Made by a program: the position numbers and the translations under genes. A DNA stretch of 64,000 bases, taken from Chryseolinea sp. H1M3-3 (GTDB lineage: Bacteria > Bacteroidota > Bacteroidia > Cytophagales > Cyclobacteriaceae). The notes beneath the pieces are model-generated. The model searched no databases. It saw only the letters and a program-made list of their open reading frames with translations, and was not told the DNA's origin. Where the stretch lies: contig NZ_JARKMY010000015.1 in NCBI RefSeq assembly GCF_029360725.1, forward strand, positions 1-64,000. The letters are read 5' to 3'. Shown piece by piece: positions 36,200 to 44,161 of this stretch (within the stretch, counting starts at the first letter, position 1; each line of letters opens with the position of its first letter).

Positions 36200-36453
36200 G
36201 GTCGGACACCGTTTTTTTGCTTTTCGAGGTGTGAAAGATAGATATTGGGCCCAACAAGTATTCATTAAAATGTTAAAAAACGTCCAAAAACTTACCTGGC
36301 GGCTATTAAAAGAATTTGATGACGCCCAAAGTCTTGCGAATTCGTGATTTTTGTTCTTGATTATGGCTTTCAAAAAATGAAGAATTGTATAAATTCTTTT
36401 TGGCTTTGTCTATAGTTGTGCAACATATCGAATCCTAACTTTTTATTATAGAA

Positions 36454-37851
36454 ATGGAGACTCCATATGAAGTGATCTATAAAAAGATTTGGGATCTATC
36501 GCCAAACTTTCACATTCCGGATTCCTACCACAACCTGAACCTGTTAACCCAGGAGTTAATCCACATATACGATTCACAGGGAAGAATCGGGCAAGATCCT
36601 TTTGCCTCGACACGTGAGCGAGAGCTTAGCCAACCTTTTCATAAAATTAATGCGCTGTTAAAGGGTAGTGTTTGTCTCGTTACTGGCGGACTTGGTTGCG
36701 TAGGTTCAAACCTTGTTAATGAATTGGTAAAGTTTGACGTTGCTAGGATCATAGTTTTGGATAAGAACGACAACACACCTTATCACATTGAATCCGACCA
36801 TTCGGTTACTGTTGTTCATGGCGATATCCGCGATGCAGAAACTGTGCATGATACTTTCACTGCATACAAACCTGACTTTGTCTTTCATACCGCCGCACAA
36901 CGCGACCCTGGGTATGCAGAATCGCATATAGCGGAAACTGTCACAACCAACGTAATTGGTACACTCAACATCGTAAAAGCTTGCGAATATACGGGCTCCG
37001 TCCGGCAATGTGTGTTTTCGTCAACGGGAAAAGCAAGCCGTTATTTCACGGAGGAAGTATACGCCGGGACTAAAAAAATGTGCGAGTACGTTCTTGACCT
37101 GTATGCGCGGGAAGGGCGTGTTAAATATAGCATGGTAAGATTTACACACATGCTCGATAACAGCTTGATGAATGAAGAACTTAAACGAGCTAGTGAATGC
37201 GATAAATATGTCAGAGTTCATAGCCCAGGGAAGTATGTGACCGCTCAAAATAAAAAGGAAGCTGCTAGTCTACTGTTGAACGCATTACTATACGCTTCAC
37301 CCGATCAATGCAATTTTTTACTGGTAAAAAATCTTGAATGGCCGGTTGAAAGCCTGGAGGTAGCGTTGTATTATATAAAAAAATCATGCAGGAATATTCC
37401 GGTTGTCTTCATCGGTAATCCATTGGGATACACTGAAAAATTTTTTAGGGGACAGATGGATTGGTCTGATCCAAGCGAACTCAACCTGCTTATCAATGTC
37501 TACGAAAATAAATCGCGTACGGTTAACAGTGAGGGCGACATTGTTATATCTCACATCTGCCCGAGTTCAAAGGTTGTGATCGAAAAAGCACTTTGCCGAA
37601 TCGAACGCGCATCAGGTGAAAAAGAATCAAAAGAGATGCTTGTCCAGGGTTTGAAAGAAATGGTAAGAGATGCGTTAACGAAGGTCAATAAAAAAGACAC
37701 TGTTGACATCCTTAATTGGGGACTACAACAAAAATACCTTGATATTGAAAAAGCAAAAGTTTCTGATTATGGCGCCATCATTCCAATGCTATTTGAATCG
37801 CTTGAGGGTACAGTATATTATAACCAGGTGGAGAAGTTAAAAGGAAGCTAA
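36454..37851 (+). CDS. NAD-dependent epimerase/dehydratase (SDR, CapD-like) heading the JAMM-Ubl operon
   Basis: A 465-residue extended short-chain dehydrogenase. After an N-terminal extension of about 65 residues the Rossmann motif is VTGGLGCVGSNLV. Then come LDKNDNTP, GDIRDAET, the active-site Ser in VFSSTGKAS, and the YxxxK pair in VYAGTKKM. It most resembles nucleotide-sugar 4,6-dehydratases or epimerases of the CapD/FlaA1 group. A C-terminal helical segment of about 110 residues is not recognised. The next gene starts 26 bases later. An SDR in front of a JAMM/Ubl/E1 set is unusual and may define the substrate that the set modifies. Confidence 0.85.
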   Translation: METPYEVIYKKIWDLSPNFHIPDSYHNLNLLTQELIHIYDSQGRIGQDPFASTRERELSQPFHKINALLKGSVCLVTGGLGCVGSNLVNELVKFDVARIIVLDKNDNTPYHIESDHSVTVVHGDIRDAETVHDTFTAYKPDFVFHTAAQRDPGYAESHIAETVTTNVIGTLNIVKACEYTGSVRQCVFSSTGKASRYFTEEVYAGTKKMCEYVLDLYAREGRVKYSMVRFTHMLDNSLMNEELKRASECDKYVRVHSPGKYVTAQNKKEAASLLLNALLYASPDQCNFLLVKNLEWPVESLEVALYYIKKSCRNIPVVFIGNPLGYTEKFFRGQMDWSDPSELNLLINVYENKSRTVNSEGDIVISHICPSSKVVIEKALCRIERASGEKESKEMLVQGLKEMVRDALTKVNKKDTVDILNWGLQQKYLDIEKAKVSDYGAIIPMLFESLEGTVYYNQVEKLKGS

Positions 37852-37877
37852 TCGGATACCTTTTTGAAGGATGAAAC

Positions 37878-38360
37878 ATGAGTCAAAATAAATTGATATT
37901 ATTTCTCGATCGTGCCATAATTGAACAACTTGAAAGTGCTGCGGCGTATAACACCGACGAAGTTTGTGGCTTCTTGCTTGGCCATGAAGATAAATTTGTG
38001 CGAACGATCACAAGAATAATACCTGTAGACAACATTGCCGCTGATAAAAAAGATGCTTTCCAAATAGCTTCAAAAGATTATTTAAAGGCCGAACGTTTTG
38101 CAGATGTAAACAATCTCCAATTATTGGGAGTTTATCATTCACACCCCAACTGTCCGGCTATCCCTTCTGAGCAAGACCGGCTGGCCGCCCAGCCATATTT
38201 TTCGTATTTGATTCTTTCTGTCACCGATAAGAAGGTAACTTCAATTCGCTCGTGGAGCCTGAACGACTCCTTCCAATTCGATGAAGATTTTTTAATGAGT
38301 ACTAACAATATCAATCAACATATTAATGGCTACCGTAATTATCCCAACACCGCTGCGTAA
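37878..38360 (+). CDS. JAMM/MPN+ metallopeptidase (M67 family)
   Basis: A 160-residue stand-alone JAMM peptidase. The catalytic Glu is Glu28 in DEVCGFLLG, and the zinc motif reads GVYHSHPNCPAIPSEQD with His87, His89, Ser97 and Asp100 in the required spacing. Bacterial homologs (Mec+, QbsD type) trim or release ubiquitin-like sulfur carriers. The gene overlaps the Ubl gene by 35 bases, strongly suggesting coupled synthesis. The next gene encodes a Ubl with four residues after Gly-Gly, which is exactly the kind of tail such a peptidase would remove. Confidence 0.92.
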   Translation: MSQNKLILFLDRAIIEQLESAAAYNTDEVCGFLLGHEDKFVRTITRIIPVDNIAADKKDAFQIASKDYLKAERFADVNNLQLLGVYHSHPNCPAIPSEQDRLAAQPYFSYLILSVTDKKVTSIRSWSLNDSFQFDEDFLMSTNNINQHINGYRNYPNTAA

Positions 38361-38610
38361 ATTCACAAACAACAATTCCAAACTTGCTATCCAGGCTTCA
38401 TCAATTTCAGAAATGATCCATCACCTGACAAATGATTTTCCCGAGTTGAAAAAACATTTACTGGATGCAAACGGTAAAGTCCCCTCGTTCATTAATATCT
38501 TTGTAGACGATGACGACATACGGAACTTACAGCAGGAGCAAACCGTAATTAAAGAGAACAGCACTGTCAGCATTGTTCCTGCGATTGCCGGCGGTGCTTA
38601 TAGGATTTGA
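38326..38610 (+). CDS. MoaD/ThiS/CysO-like ubiquitin-fold sulfur carrier with masked C-terminus
   Basis: A 94-residue beta-grasp protein starting MATVIIPTPLRKFTNNN, ending AIAGGAYRI. The Gly89-Gly90 pair that would be adenylated by the E1 is followed by Ala-Tyr-Arg-Ile. In mature MoaD, ThiS and CysO the di-glycine is terminal, so this protein must be cut before use; QbsE-type carriers are the known precedent. The gene overlaps the JAMM gene and ends ten bases before the E1 gene. It probably carries sulfur as a thiocarboxylate for cofactor, amino acid or natural-product assembly. Confidence 0.9.
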   Translation: MATVIIPTPLRKFTNNNSKLAIQASSISEMIHHLTNDFPELKKHLLDANGKVPSFINIFVDDDDIRNLQQEQTVIKENSTVSIVPAIAGGAYRI

Positions 38611-38620
38611 CTTTATTAGT

Positions 38621-39781
38621 ATGAACCACGAAAATATTCAATTTTCAAAAGAGGAGCTTGCCCGGTATAACCGTCATATCATTATTAAGGAATTCGGACT
38701 CGATGCTCAGAAAAAATTAAAAGCTGCCAAAGTACTCGTTATTGGTTCAGGTGGCTTGGGAAGCCCGGTATTGCTGTATCTTGCAGCGGCTGGCGTCGGT
38801 ACCATTGGTATTGTTGACTTTGATGTAGTAGATGACAGCAACCTGCAACGGCAAGTTTTGTTCGGTGTCCACGACGTTGGGAAATCAAAAGCTGAAGCAG
38901 CCCGGCAACGTCTTCAATCCTTGAATCCATTTATTAACATTGAGGTACACAACGTACAATTCACATCCAAAAATGCATTGGAGCTCATTAAAAAGTATGA
39001 TGTCGTAGCTGATGGAACGGATAACTTCCCAACACGATATCTGGTTAACGACGCCTGTGTGTTGTTGAACAAGCCCAACGTCTACGCTTCCATTTTTCAA
39101 TTTGAAGGACAGGTTTCAGTTTTTAATTATCGAAACAGCAAAGGTGAATTGGGACCGAACTATCGTGATTTATATGCTACTCCTCCCCCTCCGGGGCTTG
39201 TACCCAGCTGTGCAGAAGGCGGCGTGCTGGGTGTTCTTCCCGGAATCATTGGAAGCTTACAGGCCCTTGAAGTGATCAAAGTAATCACAGGGGTCGGCGA
39301 AATTTTGAGCGGTCGGTTTTATATTTTTGATGCACTAAATTTCGAATCAAGAACATTCAACCTGAAACGGAATCCCAACAATCCATTAAACGGTGTGAAT
39401 CCTACCATAAAAGAACTTATCGACTACGAAGAATTTTGCAGCGTAAAAACAGTAGAAAGGGCTATAAAAGAAATATCGGTCAAAGAACTTTATGATTGGC
39501 AAGTGCGGGGGGAAGATTTCCAATTGATTGATGTGCGCGAGCCTCACGAATATGACATTGTTAACCTTGGCGCAGAACTTATTCCGCTGGGTGTTGTGTC
39601 AAAGCATGCGGAGAAAATTGATAGAACGAAAAAAGTTGTTATTCACTGCAAGACCGGCGGCAGAAGCGCCAAAGCTATTCGGGAACTGGAAGATAAATTT
39701 GGATTCACCAATCTATACAATCTTAAGGCGGGTATTTTTGGATGGATTGACGAGGTAGATCCGGAATTAACGAAGTATTAA
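38621..39781 (+). CDS. ThiF/MoeB-type E1-like adenylyltransferase with C-terminal rhodanese domain
   Basis: A 386-residue fusion starting at ATG 38621. The E1 part has the ATP loop GSGGLGSP (42-49), DFDVVDDSNLQRQVLF, and DGTDNFPTRYLVND; Cys197 lies in VPSCAEGGVLG. The first zinc CxxC of E. coli MoeB is replaced by NYRD (180-183), a variant I recall from other Bacteroidota. Residues 285-386 are a rhodanese with Cys343 in loop CKTGGR, as in human MOCS3. It would adenylate the exposed Gly-Gly of the Ubl and transfer sulfur from its persulfide. It is the last gene of the operon. Confidence 0.92.
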   Translation: MNHENIQFSKEELARYNRHIIIKEFGLDAQKKLKAAKVLVIGSGGLGSPVLLYLAAAGVGTIGIVDFDVVDDSNLQRQVLFGVHDVGKSKAEAARQRLQSLNPFINIEVHNVQFTSKNALELIKKYDVVADGTDNFPTRYLVNDACVLLNKPNVYASIFQFEGQVSVFNYRNSKGELGPNYRDLYATPPPPGLVPSCAEGGVLGVLPGIIGSLQALEVIKVITGVGEILSGRFYIFDALNFESRTFNLKRNPNNPLNGVNPTIKELIDYEEFCSVKTVERAIKEISVKELYDWQVRGEDFQLIDVREPHEYDIVNLGAELIPLGVVSKHAEKIDRTKKVVIHCKTGGRSAKAIRELEDKFGFTNLYNLKAGIFGWIDEVDPELTKY

Positions 39782-39849
39782 TTGCGCTGTTGATAATTAA
39801 AAAAACGGAACACAACGATCGTTATTAATCTTATTACTGACTACAGCGT

Positions 39850-40704
39850 TTAATTTGATTTCATAAATTCAATAATCTCCTTATAGTGGGGATTTCGTGA
39901 ATTGAAAAATTGGGTGATCATTGGAACATGCTTCTTACCCTTGAGTATCTTAAAGTTTGGCTCAGGAACAAATTCTTTTAAGGCGAGAATAAATTTTTCG
40001 TTGCTATCGATGATGGAAGAACGTGTCTCTTCTCCCACATAAATTAGCATCGGAGGCATGCCTGCATGTAAATGATACAGCGGGGATGCTGCCTTCCAGG
40101 CATCAGGATCTGTCGTGAAAGTTTTAAAATAAGTATGATCCGGAGGAAGTTTTTCCTCTTGAAGATACCCATACATGTTCAGTCCGGCGGCGTCAATGAG
40201 GATGGCTCCCTTTATGGCATTAGGATATCCCAGGGAATCCATGTATTCCTTCCTCACGGCTACAAGAGCAGCGAGGTGACCTCCGGCTGAATGACCAGAT
40301 ACAAATATCTTCTCCGGGTTCCCGCCATATTTTTCGATGTTTTGCTTTATCCAACGAACGGCTTTTGACACAGCAGTGGCCATGCCGTTGTAAGTCACCT
40401 GCGGGCTTAATGGATAATCAATAATGACGACCACGACATCTTTCCTTGCCATTCGCCTTCCAAGAAAATTGTAAAGCGACTTCTTTCCGGAATTCCAGTT
40501 GCCACCATGTATAAACATAAAAACGCTTTTAAGGCTTGTGCTTTTCCTTGGGGCAAAGACGTTCAGTTTATTTTTTTTTGGGGATAACCCCGGATCGCGA
40601 TAGACTATGTTTTGAGATTTTCTTACGCTTTTGAACGCACAACCAGATGACGCTAACAATAAAAGGCAAATGAAAACTAAAGATGTGCCTGATTGGAACT
40701 TCAT
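39850..40704 (-). CDS. alpha/beta hydrolase (esterase/lipase, BD-FAE-like) lipoprotein
   Basis: A 284-residue lipoprotein (LLLASSGC, Cys22). The esterase motifs are the oxyanion-hole segment FIHGGNWNSGKKS, the nucleophile elbow GHSAGGHLAAL, and a C-terminal His in KGKKHVPM; the acid is probably in IYVGEETRS. It resembles kynurenine formamidase-like and bifunctional feruloyl/acetyl-xylan esterases. The outer-membrane or periplasmic location suggests action on carbohydrate esters. It is convergent with the E1 gene and unrelated to it by function. Confidence 0.86.
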   Translation of the reverse strand: MKFQSGTSLVFICLLLLASSGCAFKSVRKSQNIVYRDPGLSPKKNKLNVFAPRKSTSLKSVFMFIHGGNWNSGKKSLYNFLGRRMARKDVVVVIIDYPLSPQVTYNGMATAVSKAVRWIKQNIEKYGGNPEKIFVSGHSAGGHLAALVAVRKEYMDSLGYPNAIKGAILIDAAGLNMYGYLQEEKLPPDHTYFKTFTTDPDAWKAASPLYHLHAGMPPMLIYVGEETRSSIIDSNEKFILALKEFVPEPNFKILKGKKHVPMITQFFNSRNPHYKEIIEFMKSN

Positions 40705-40728
40705 TTAAATGGTATTTATTCACAACAT

Positions 40729-40764
40729 AAGTTCTGAAATGAGTTTACTCCCATTTCAGAACTT
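40729..40764 (-). terminator. long perfect hairpin between WG-repeat and esterase genes
   Basis: A perfect 13-bp stem (AAGTTCTGAAATG at 40729-40741 with CATTTCAGAACTT at 40752-40764) has a ten-base loop. It lies 66 bases past the stop of the leftward WG gene and 25 bases upstream of the next leftward gene. It is most simply a terminator, although the following U-run is short (TTATGTTGTG). Confidence 0.6.
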
Positions 40765-40830
40765 AAACGTGATCTCCACAAGGTGAGATTTTTTGCTGTA
40801 CGATACCAGTCAAAAGTTACCTATCACAGG

Positions 40831-41880
40831 TTATTTCACCATCTCCATATCCATTATTCTGTCGTAGGATGGCTCGATCACCATCTTACCACTTTTGTCA
40901 ATCATTCCCCACTTGTCTCCTTTCTTTACCGCAGCGTAACCATTCTTAAAAGCGCGTGAGCCGTCAAACTGGGGTTGGATTACCCATTCACCCTGTGCAT
41001 TGTAAAATCCAACTTTTCCTCCTTTACGTCCTTCGGCCAGTCCTTCTGAAAAATCACTCCAAAGATCCGTATCCTTAACATTGATGAATTCGCCGCTTTT
41101 ATTTACATATCCCCATGTGTCGCCCTTTTTAACCCGGGCTAAACCGGTTGAAGGATCAAATTCTTTGGCAGCAGTGAACTGAGGTTGTATCACCCATTCA
41201 CCGTTCTTGTCAATGAATCCTACCTGGTTGTCAGCGGACTTTGCCCACGCTAAACCACCGACAAAATAACCTGTACTTTCGAATTTCGCCTTGATTGCGA
41301 TTTTACCGTTGCCGTTTATATATCCGAACGTTTTATCGGCAGCGCGATAGGGCGCCAGGTCTTCAGTGAATTCCTTAACATCAATGACGGAACTTTCAAC
41401 AGGCGACTCTTCACCTTTGGTATTGAGAACAATAAAGTTTTTATTCAATGTTGCAACGGCATGGCCACTGTTAAATCCTGTGACGTGATCGTACTTTGCA
41501 GGAATCGCTAGTTTACCTTGACTGTTCAGATAACCCCATTTTTCTCCTTGACGAATCGGAATCATTCCATCGTTAAAACCTTCCAGGTCAAAACCAAACC
41601 GGTCAATTAATTTAAAATCCTTAACTTCTGTTTCCAGTTTTTCGCCCTTTGTGTTGATGAAGTAATACTGGCGGCTTTTTGTATCATAGATTGGTGCCAA
41701 CCCATCTTTTGAGAATTTATGGCACTTCTCGAATTGTGGCGCGATTACTTGTTCGCCCTTTTCATTAATGTAGCCCCATTTTTTACTGTCGACAGGTTTG
41801 ACCTGTGTTAAATAAGTTTGCGAAAATGCAGAAGTACAAAAGAACACTAATGCATAGCCTAATAAAATTCTCTTTTTCAT
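40831..41880 (-). CDS. secreted WG-repeat protein
   Basis: A 349-residue exported protein (start MKKRILLGYALVFF at 41880, signal ending TSAFSQ). It consists almost entirely of about nine WG beta-repeats of the form WGYINEKGEQVIAPQFEK, such as WGYLNSQGKLAIPAKYD, VGFIDKNGEWVIQPQF, VGFYNAQGEWVIQPQF and WGMIDKSGKMVIEPSYD. The repeats alternate canonical and degenerate copies (YYFINTKGEK, FIVLNTKGEE). WG proteins are common in Bacteroidota, and their role, probably binding or surface-related, is not established. It is monocistronic. Confidence 0.9.
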   Translation of the reverse strand: MKKRILLGYALVFFCTSAFSQTYLTQVKPVDSKKWGYINEKGEQVIAPQFEKCHKFSKDGLAPIYDTKSRQYYFINTKGEKLETEVKDFKLIDRFGFDLEGFNDGMIPIRQGEKWGYLNSQGKLAIPAKYDHVTGFNSGHAVATLNKNFIVLNTKGEESPVESSVIDVKEFTEDLAPYRAADKTFGYINGNGKIAIKAKFESTGYFVGGLAWAKSADNQVGFIDKNGEWVIQPQFTAAKEFDPSTGLARVKKGDTWGYVNKSGEFINVKDTDLWSDFSEGLAEGRKGGKVGFYNAQGEWVIQPQFDGSRAFKNGYAAVKKGDKWGMIDKSGKMVIEPSYDRIMDMEMVK

Positions 41881-42082
41881 GTTTATCAAAATGTTGAAGT
41901 GTTAAGGTTTGAAGTGTTGATGTTGGTTTAAATATGATTCGGTTGATGGATAATTTCAGCAGTTTTTTTGATTTGATTTGTTAGAGGTAAGTCCTGAATT
42001 CTAATTTATTTTTTGTTTTGGTAAGAACCTTTTGTTCATACGTTGTTTAAGTTGGTGAATAAAAGTTAAAAAAAATCAACGA

Positions 42083-42202
42083 ATGAATAATTTATTAAGA
42101 GGGCTGATTGCCGGATACGGCGCAAAAAAATTAGGCGGTGGCTGTTTTGGAACCATTATCGTCTTTATCATTATTTGGGTTGCACTGGGTCAGTGTCAAT
42201 AA
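42083..42202 (+). CDS. 39-residue glycine-rich membrane peptide
   Basis: A short gene too small for routine calling. It encodes MNNLLRGLIAGYGAKKLGGG, then CFGTIIVFIIIWVALGQCQ: a basic glycine-rich head and one strong membrane helix. An A-rich leader (AAAAAAAATCAACG) precedes the ATG. I believe similar YGAKKLGGGC peptides occur in other Bacteroidota, which supports reality. Fifty-six bases after its stop begins a strong compound hairpin with a T-run, giving the unit its own terminator. The function is unknown. Confidence 0.65.
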   Translation: MNNLLRGLIAGYGAKKLGGGCFGTIIVFIIIWVALGQCQ

Positions 42203-42258
42203 TTCTATAATTTATTTCCCGCTCTTTCCGAACATTCAAGACGGTCGGAAGGATTAAT

Positions 42259-42317
42259 GGCCCAGGTTTGTAAATCATCGTGCAATTTTGCTTGATTCTG
42301 GGCCTTTAGCTTTTTTT
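42259..42317 (+). terminator. compound hairpin with T-tract after the micropeptide gene
   Basis: GGCCCAG (42259-42265) pairs with CTGGGCC (42298-42304). Inside the 32-base loop AATC pairs with GATT, and GCAA pairs with TTGC, making a long segmented stem. A TTTAGC spacer and a run of seven T follow. This is the form of an intrinsic terminator for the rightward micropeptide, or of a small structured RNA. Confidence 0.65.
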
Positions 42318-42741
42318 AATGAATGCTAACGACAATTCAATCCAAGGGTTGAGGCGTTTTTATAATTTATTGTTCTTTCGCTACAAGGCCAATTCCGTAC
42401 CAGTGAACATGGTAAGCACGGCCCTGCAGACGCTGTGATTGCCCCGAGCCCATCTCCCATCTCTTACAGGCTACTTTTTTATTAACTGCCATATGTAATT
42501 TTTTGTGATCATAGTTTAATATGACGTGAAAAAATCCCGCGGCTTCCCAAGACAACGCGCGAGCAACCTTTATTGCCTTGACAGGGTCCCTCCTTCCATT
42601 TTGAAGTTATGATTAATAATAGCCAAGGTGGCCCAAAACTTACACCGGATTTCCAAAGCCCATGAATACGTCCGGGAGTCAGTGTAACCAACGATTCAGA
42701 ATATGGATGGATTTCCTTTATCTTAGTAATAAAAACACGCA
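42318..42741 (-). other. intergenic region with possible decayed coding sequence
   Basis: No confident gene. On the minus strand two overlapping frames (42367-42555 and 42509-42742) carry protein-like but unrecognised sequence. The first continues in frame upstream of its nominal TTG start (KAIKVARALSWEAAGFFHVI) until a stop near 42620, and lacks any good start codon. This could be a frameshifted remnant. The promoter of the solute-binding protein at 42742 should also lie here. Confidence 0.3.
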
Positions 42742-43584
42742 ATGCTTTTTTTGAAATTCTTCCTCTTCATTGCACTCACGCTTTCTGCTCACCTCACATT
42801 TTCTCAGAAATTTCAGGGCGATAGCTGGGCCGATATCAAAAACTCCGGGTCAGGTGTAATGACTATCATCTATAGTGAGCAGTTTGGCCTGATCCACAAA
42901 GACAAAGATGGCAAAATGAAAGGGGTTTGTGTCGATATCCTCACAGACTTTACAAAATATCTCAAAGAGAAGTATGGGAAAACGCTAACCATAAAGTACG
43001 CTGCGGAAATTCCCGTATTCTCTGAATTTTTGTTAACAGCACAAAATACCCCGAGCATTCTCGGGGTAACCAACACTACTATTACTGACGAGAGAAAAAA
43101 GACATTGAAGTTTTCACCTCCATATATGTCTAACCGGCAAGTAATGCTCACCAGTAATAAAGCACCTTCTATCACAAGCTTAAAGGAACTTCCAACAAAA
43201 TTTTCCGGGTTTACGGCTCAAGTCATTGCAGGTAGTACGCATGTGCAGTATGTTGAAAAAATAAAGACCGATTATATGCCAGCGCTGACAATCGCACAAG
43301 AAGTAAGCGGGCCGGCGATCATCAAGAATCTCATGAACAACCCAAAGCTATTTACAATCATTGACTTCACTGAATTCGTCGATGTTGTTTACAAGAAACT
43401 TCCAATTAAGCGGCAAATGGTAGACGTTGGTGTTGTCGAAGAATTAGGATTTATCATGTCCAAACAAACCGACTGGGATGTTCCTCTAAAAGAATTCCTA
43501 ACCCCGGAGTATCGAAGCAGCGTCGGCTATCGAAAAATTATTTCAGAAAACCTGGGCGCGACCTTTATGAGCCTCGTTAAATAA
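42742..43584 (+). CDS. orphan periplasmic solute-binding protein (SBP family 3-like)
   Basis: A 280-residue exported protein (signal MLFLKFFLFIALTLSAHLTF). It shows the periplasmic binding fold of amino-acid-type SBP family 3: DKDGKMKGVCVDILTDFTKY, the lobe-2 region TDERKKTLKFSPPYMSNRQV, and ELPTKFSGFTAQVIAGSTHV. No ABC permease or ATPase gene is nearby. Such orphans may feed a distant transporter or act as sensors or lytic-transglycosylase relatives. The gene is convergent with the lipocalin-like gene, five bases apart. Confidence 0.82.
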   Translation: MLFLKFFLFIALTLSAHLTFSQKFQGDSWADIKNSGSGVMTIIYSEQFGLIHKDKDGKMKGVCVDILTDFTKYLKEKYGKTLTIKYAAEIPVFSEFLLTAQNTPSILGVTNTTITDERKKTLKFSPPYMSNRQVMLTSNKAPSITSLKELPTKFSGFTAQVIAGSTHVQYVEKIKTDYMPALTIAQEVSGPAIIKNLMNNPKLFTIIDFTEFVDVVYKKLPIKRQMVDVGVVEELGFIMSKQTDWDVPLKEFLTPEYRSSVGYRKIISENLGATFMSLVK

Positions 43585-43589
43585 GGTCG

Positions 43590-44096
43590 TTAATCTGCTT
43601 TAATCAAAACGCGTTTCCATGTTTTGTTATCTCCGATGATTAACGTATCGCCCTTTAAAATAAACGGCCGCTGCTGATCTGTACCCACAAACCAAGGCAT
43701 CGTGCCACCTTTTACTTCATGGGTCACAACCGAGTTCTTAAAGTCAACGGCATAGGTGCCAAAATATCCAAAAGAATATTTCCATAGAAATTCGTCCAAT
43801 GTGATGGGTCTAGTTTTTGACTCTTCTTCCGTAATCACCATTGGTGTCTCGGATGACATGTTGATATTGAAAATCTTGCTTTTGGTATAGGTAACAAATC
43901 CTTTGGGATAATTACCAAAAGGATATATCCAATTACCCAAAGAGTCTTTGTTGGCAAACTCAATAAGTTGCCAGGTGCCAATTAATGGATTTCCGTTATT
44001 CTTATTAACTTTTTTCCGGGAACTGTTTTGGCCGTATGTAAAACAGGAACTGAGTATTAAAGCAAAGGCAAAAAGAGAATGTAATAGGAACTGCAT
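43590..44096 (-). CDS. secreted lipocalin-like domain protein
   Basis: A 168-residue exported protein (signal MQFLLHSLFAFALILSSCFT, then YGQ; a lipobox reading ending LSSC is also possible). The core is a beta-barrel of the lipocalin-like type (NPLIGTWQLIEF, FGNYPKGFVTYTKSKIFNIN, TPMVITEEES, YFGTYAVDF, GDTLIIGDNKTWKRVL). Members bind small hydrophobic molecules; the ligand here is unknown. It is downstream of, and on the same strand as, a small lipoprotein gene. Confidence 0.78.
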   Translation of the reverse strand: MQFLLHSLFAFALILSSCFTYGQNSSRKKVNKNNGNPLIGTWQLIEFANKDSLGNWIYPFGNYPKGFVTYTKSKIFNINMSSETPMVITEEESKTRPITLDEFLWKYSFGYFGTYAVDFKNSVVTHEVKGGTMPWFVGTDQQRPFILKGDTLIIGDNKTWKRVLIKAD

Positions 44097-44161
44097 GATA
44101 TAGTAAAGTCTTTTCTAAATGTCGCACAACAGATGCTGGAAACAAATATCGCTGATAAAAC

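Noticed and set aside
35381-36373. Longer esterase starting at 36373
   Set aside because: The start at 36199 gives an immediate signal peptide; the upstream 58 codons would bury it.
36454-39781. Anti-phage ubiquitin-conjugation (Bil-type) system
   Set aside because: The operon has Ubl, E1 and JAMM but no E2-like gene, and the E1 carries a rhodanese domain typical of sulfur transfer. An SDR takes the remaining place. Sulfur-carrier chemistry is the better reading.
42367-42742. Two overlapping minus-strand frames as genes
   Set aside because: Each lacks a good start and a recognised family; at best they are a frameshifted remnant, recorded as an intergenic note.
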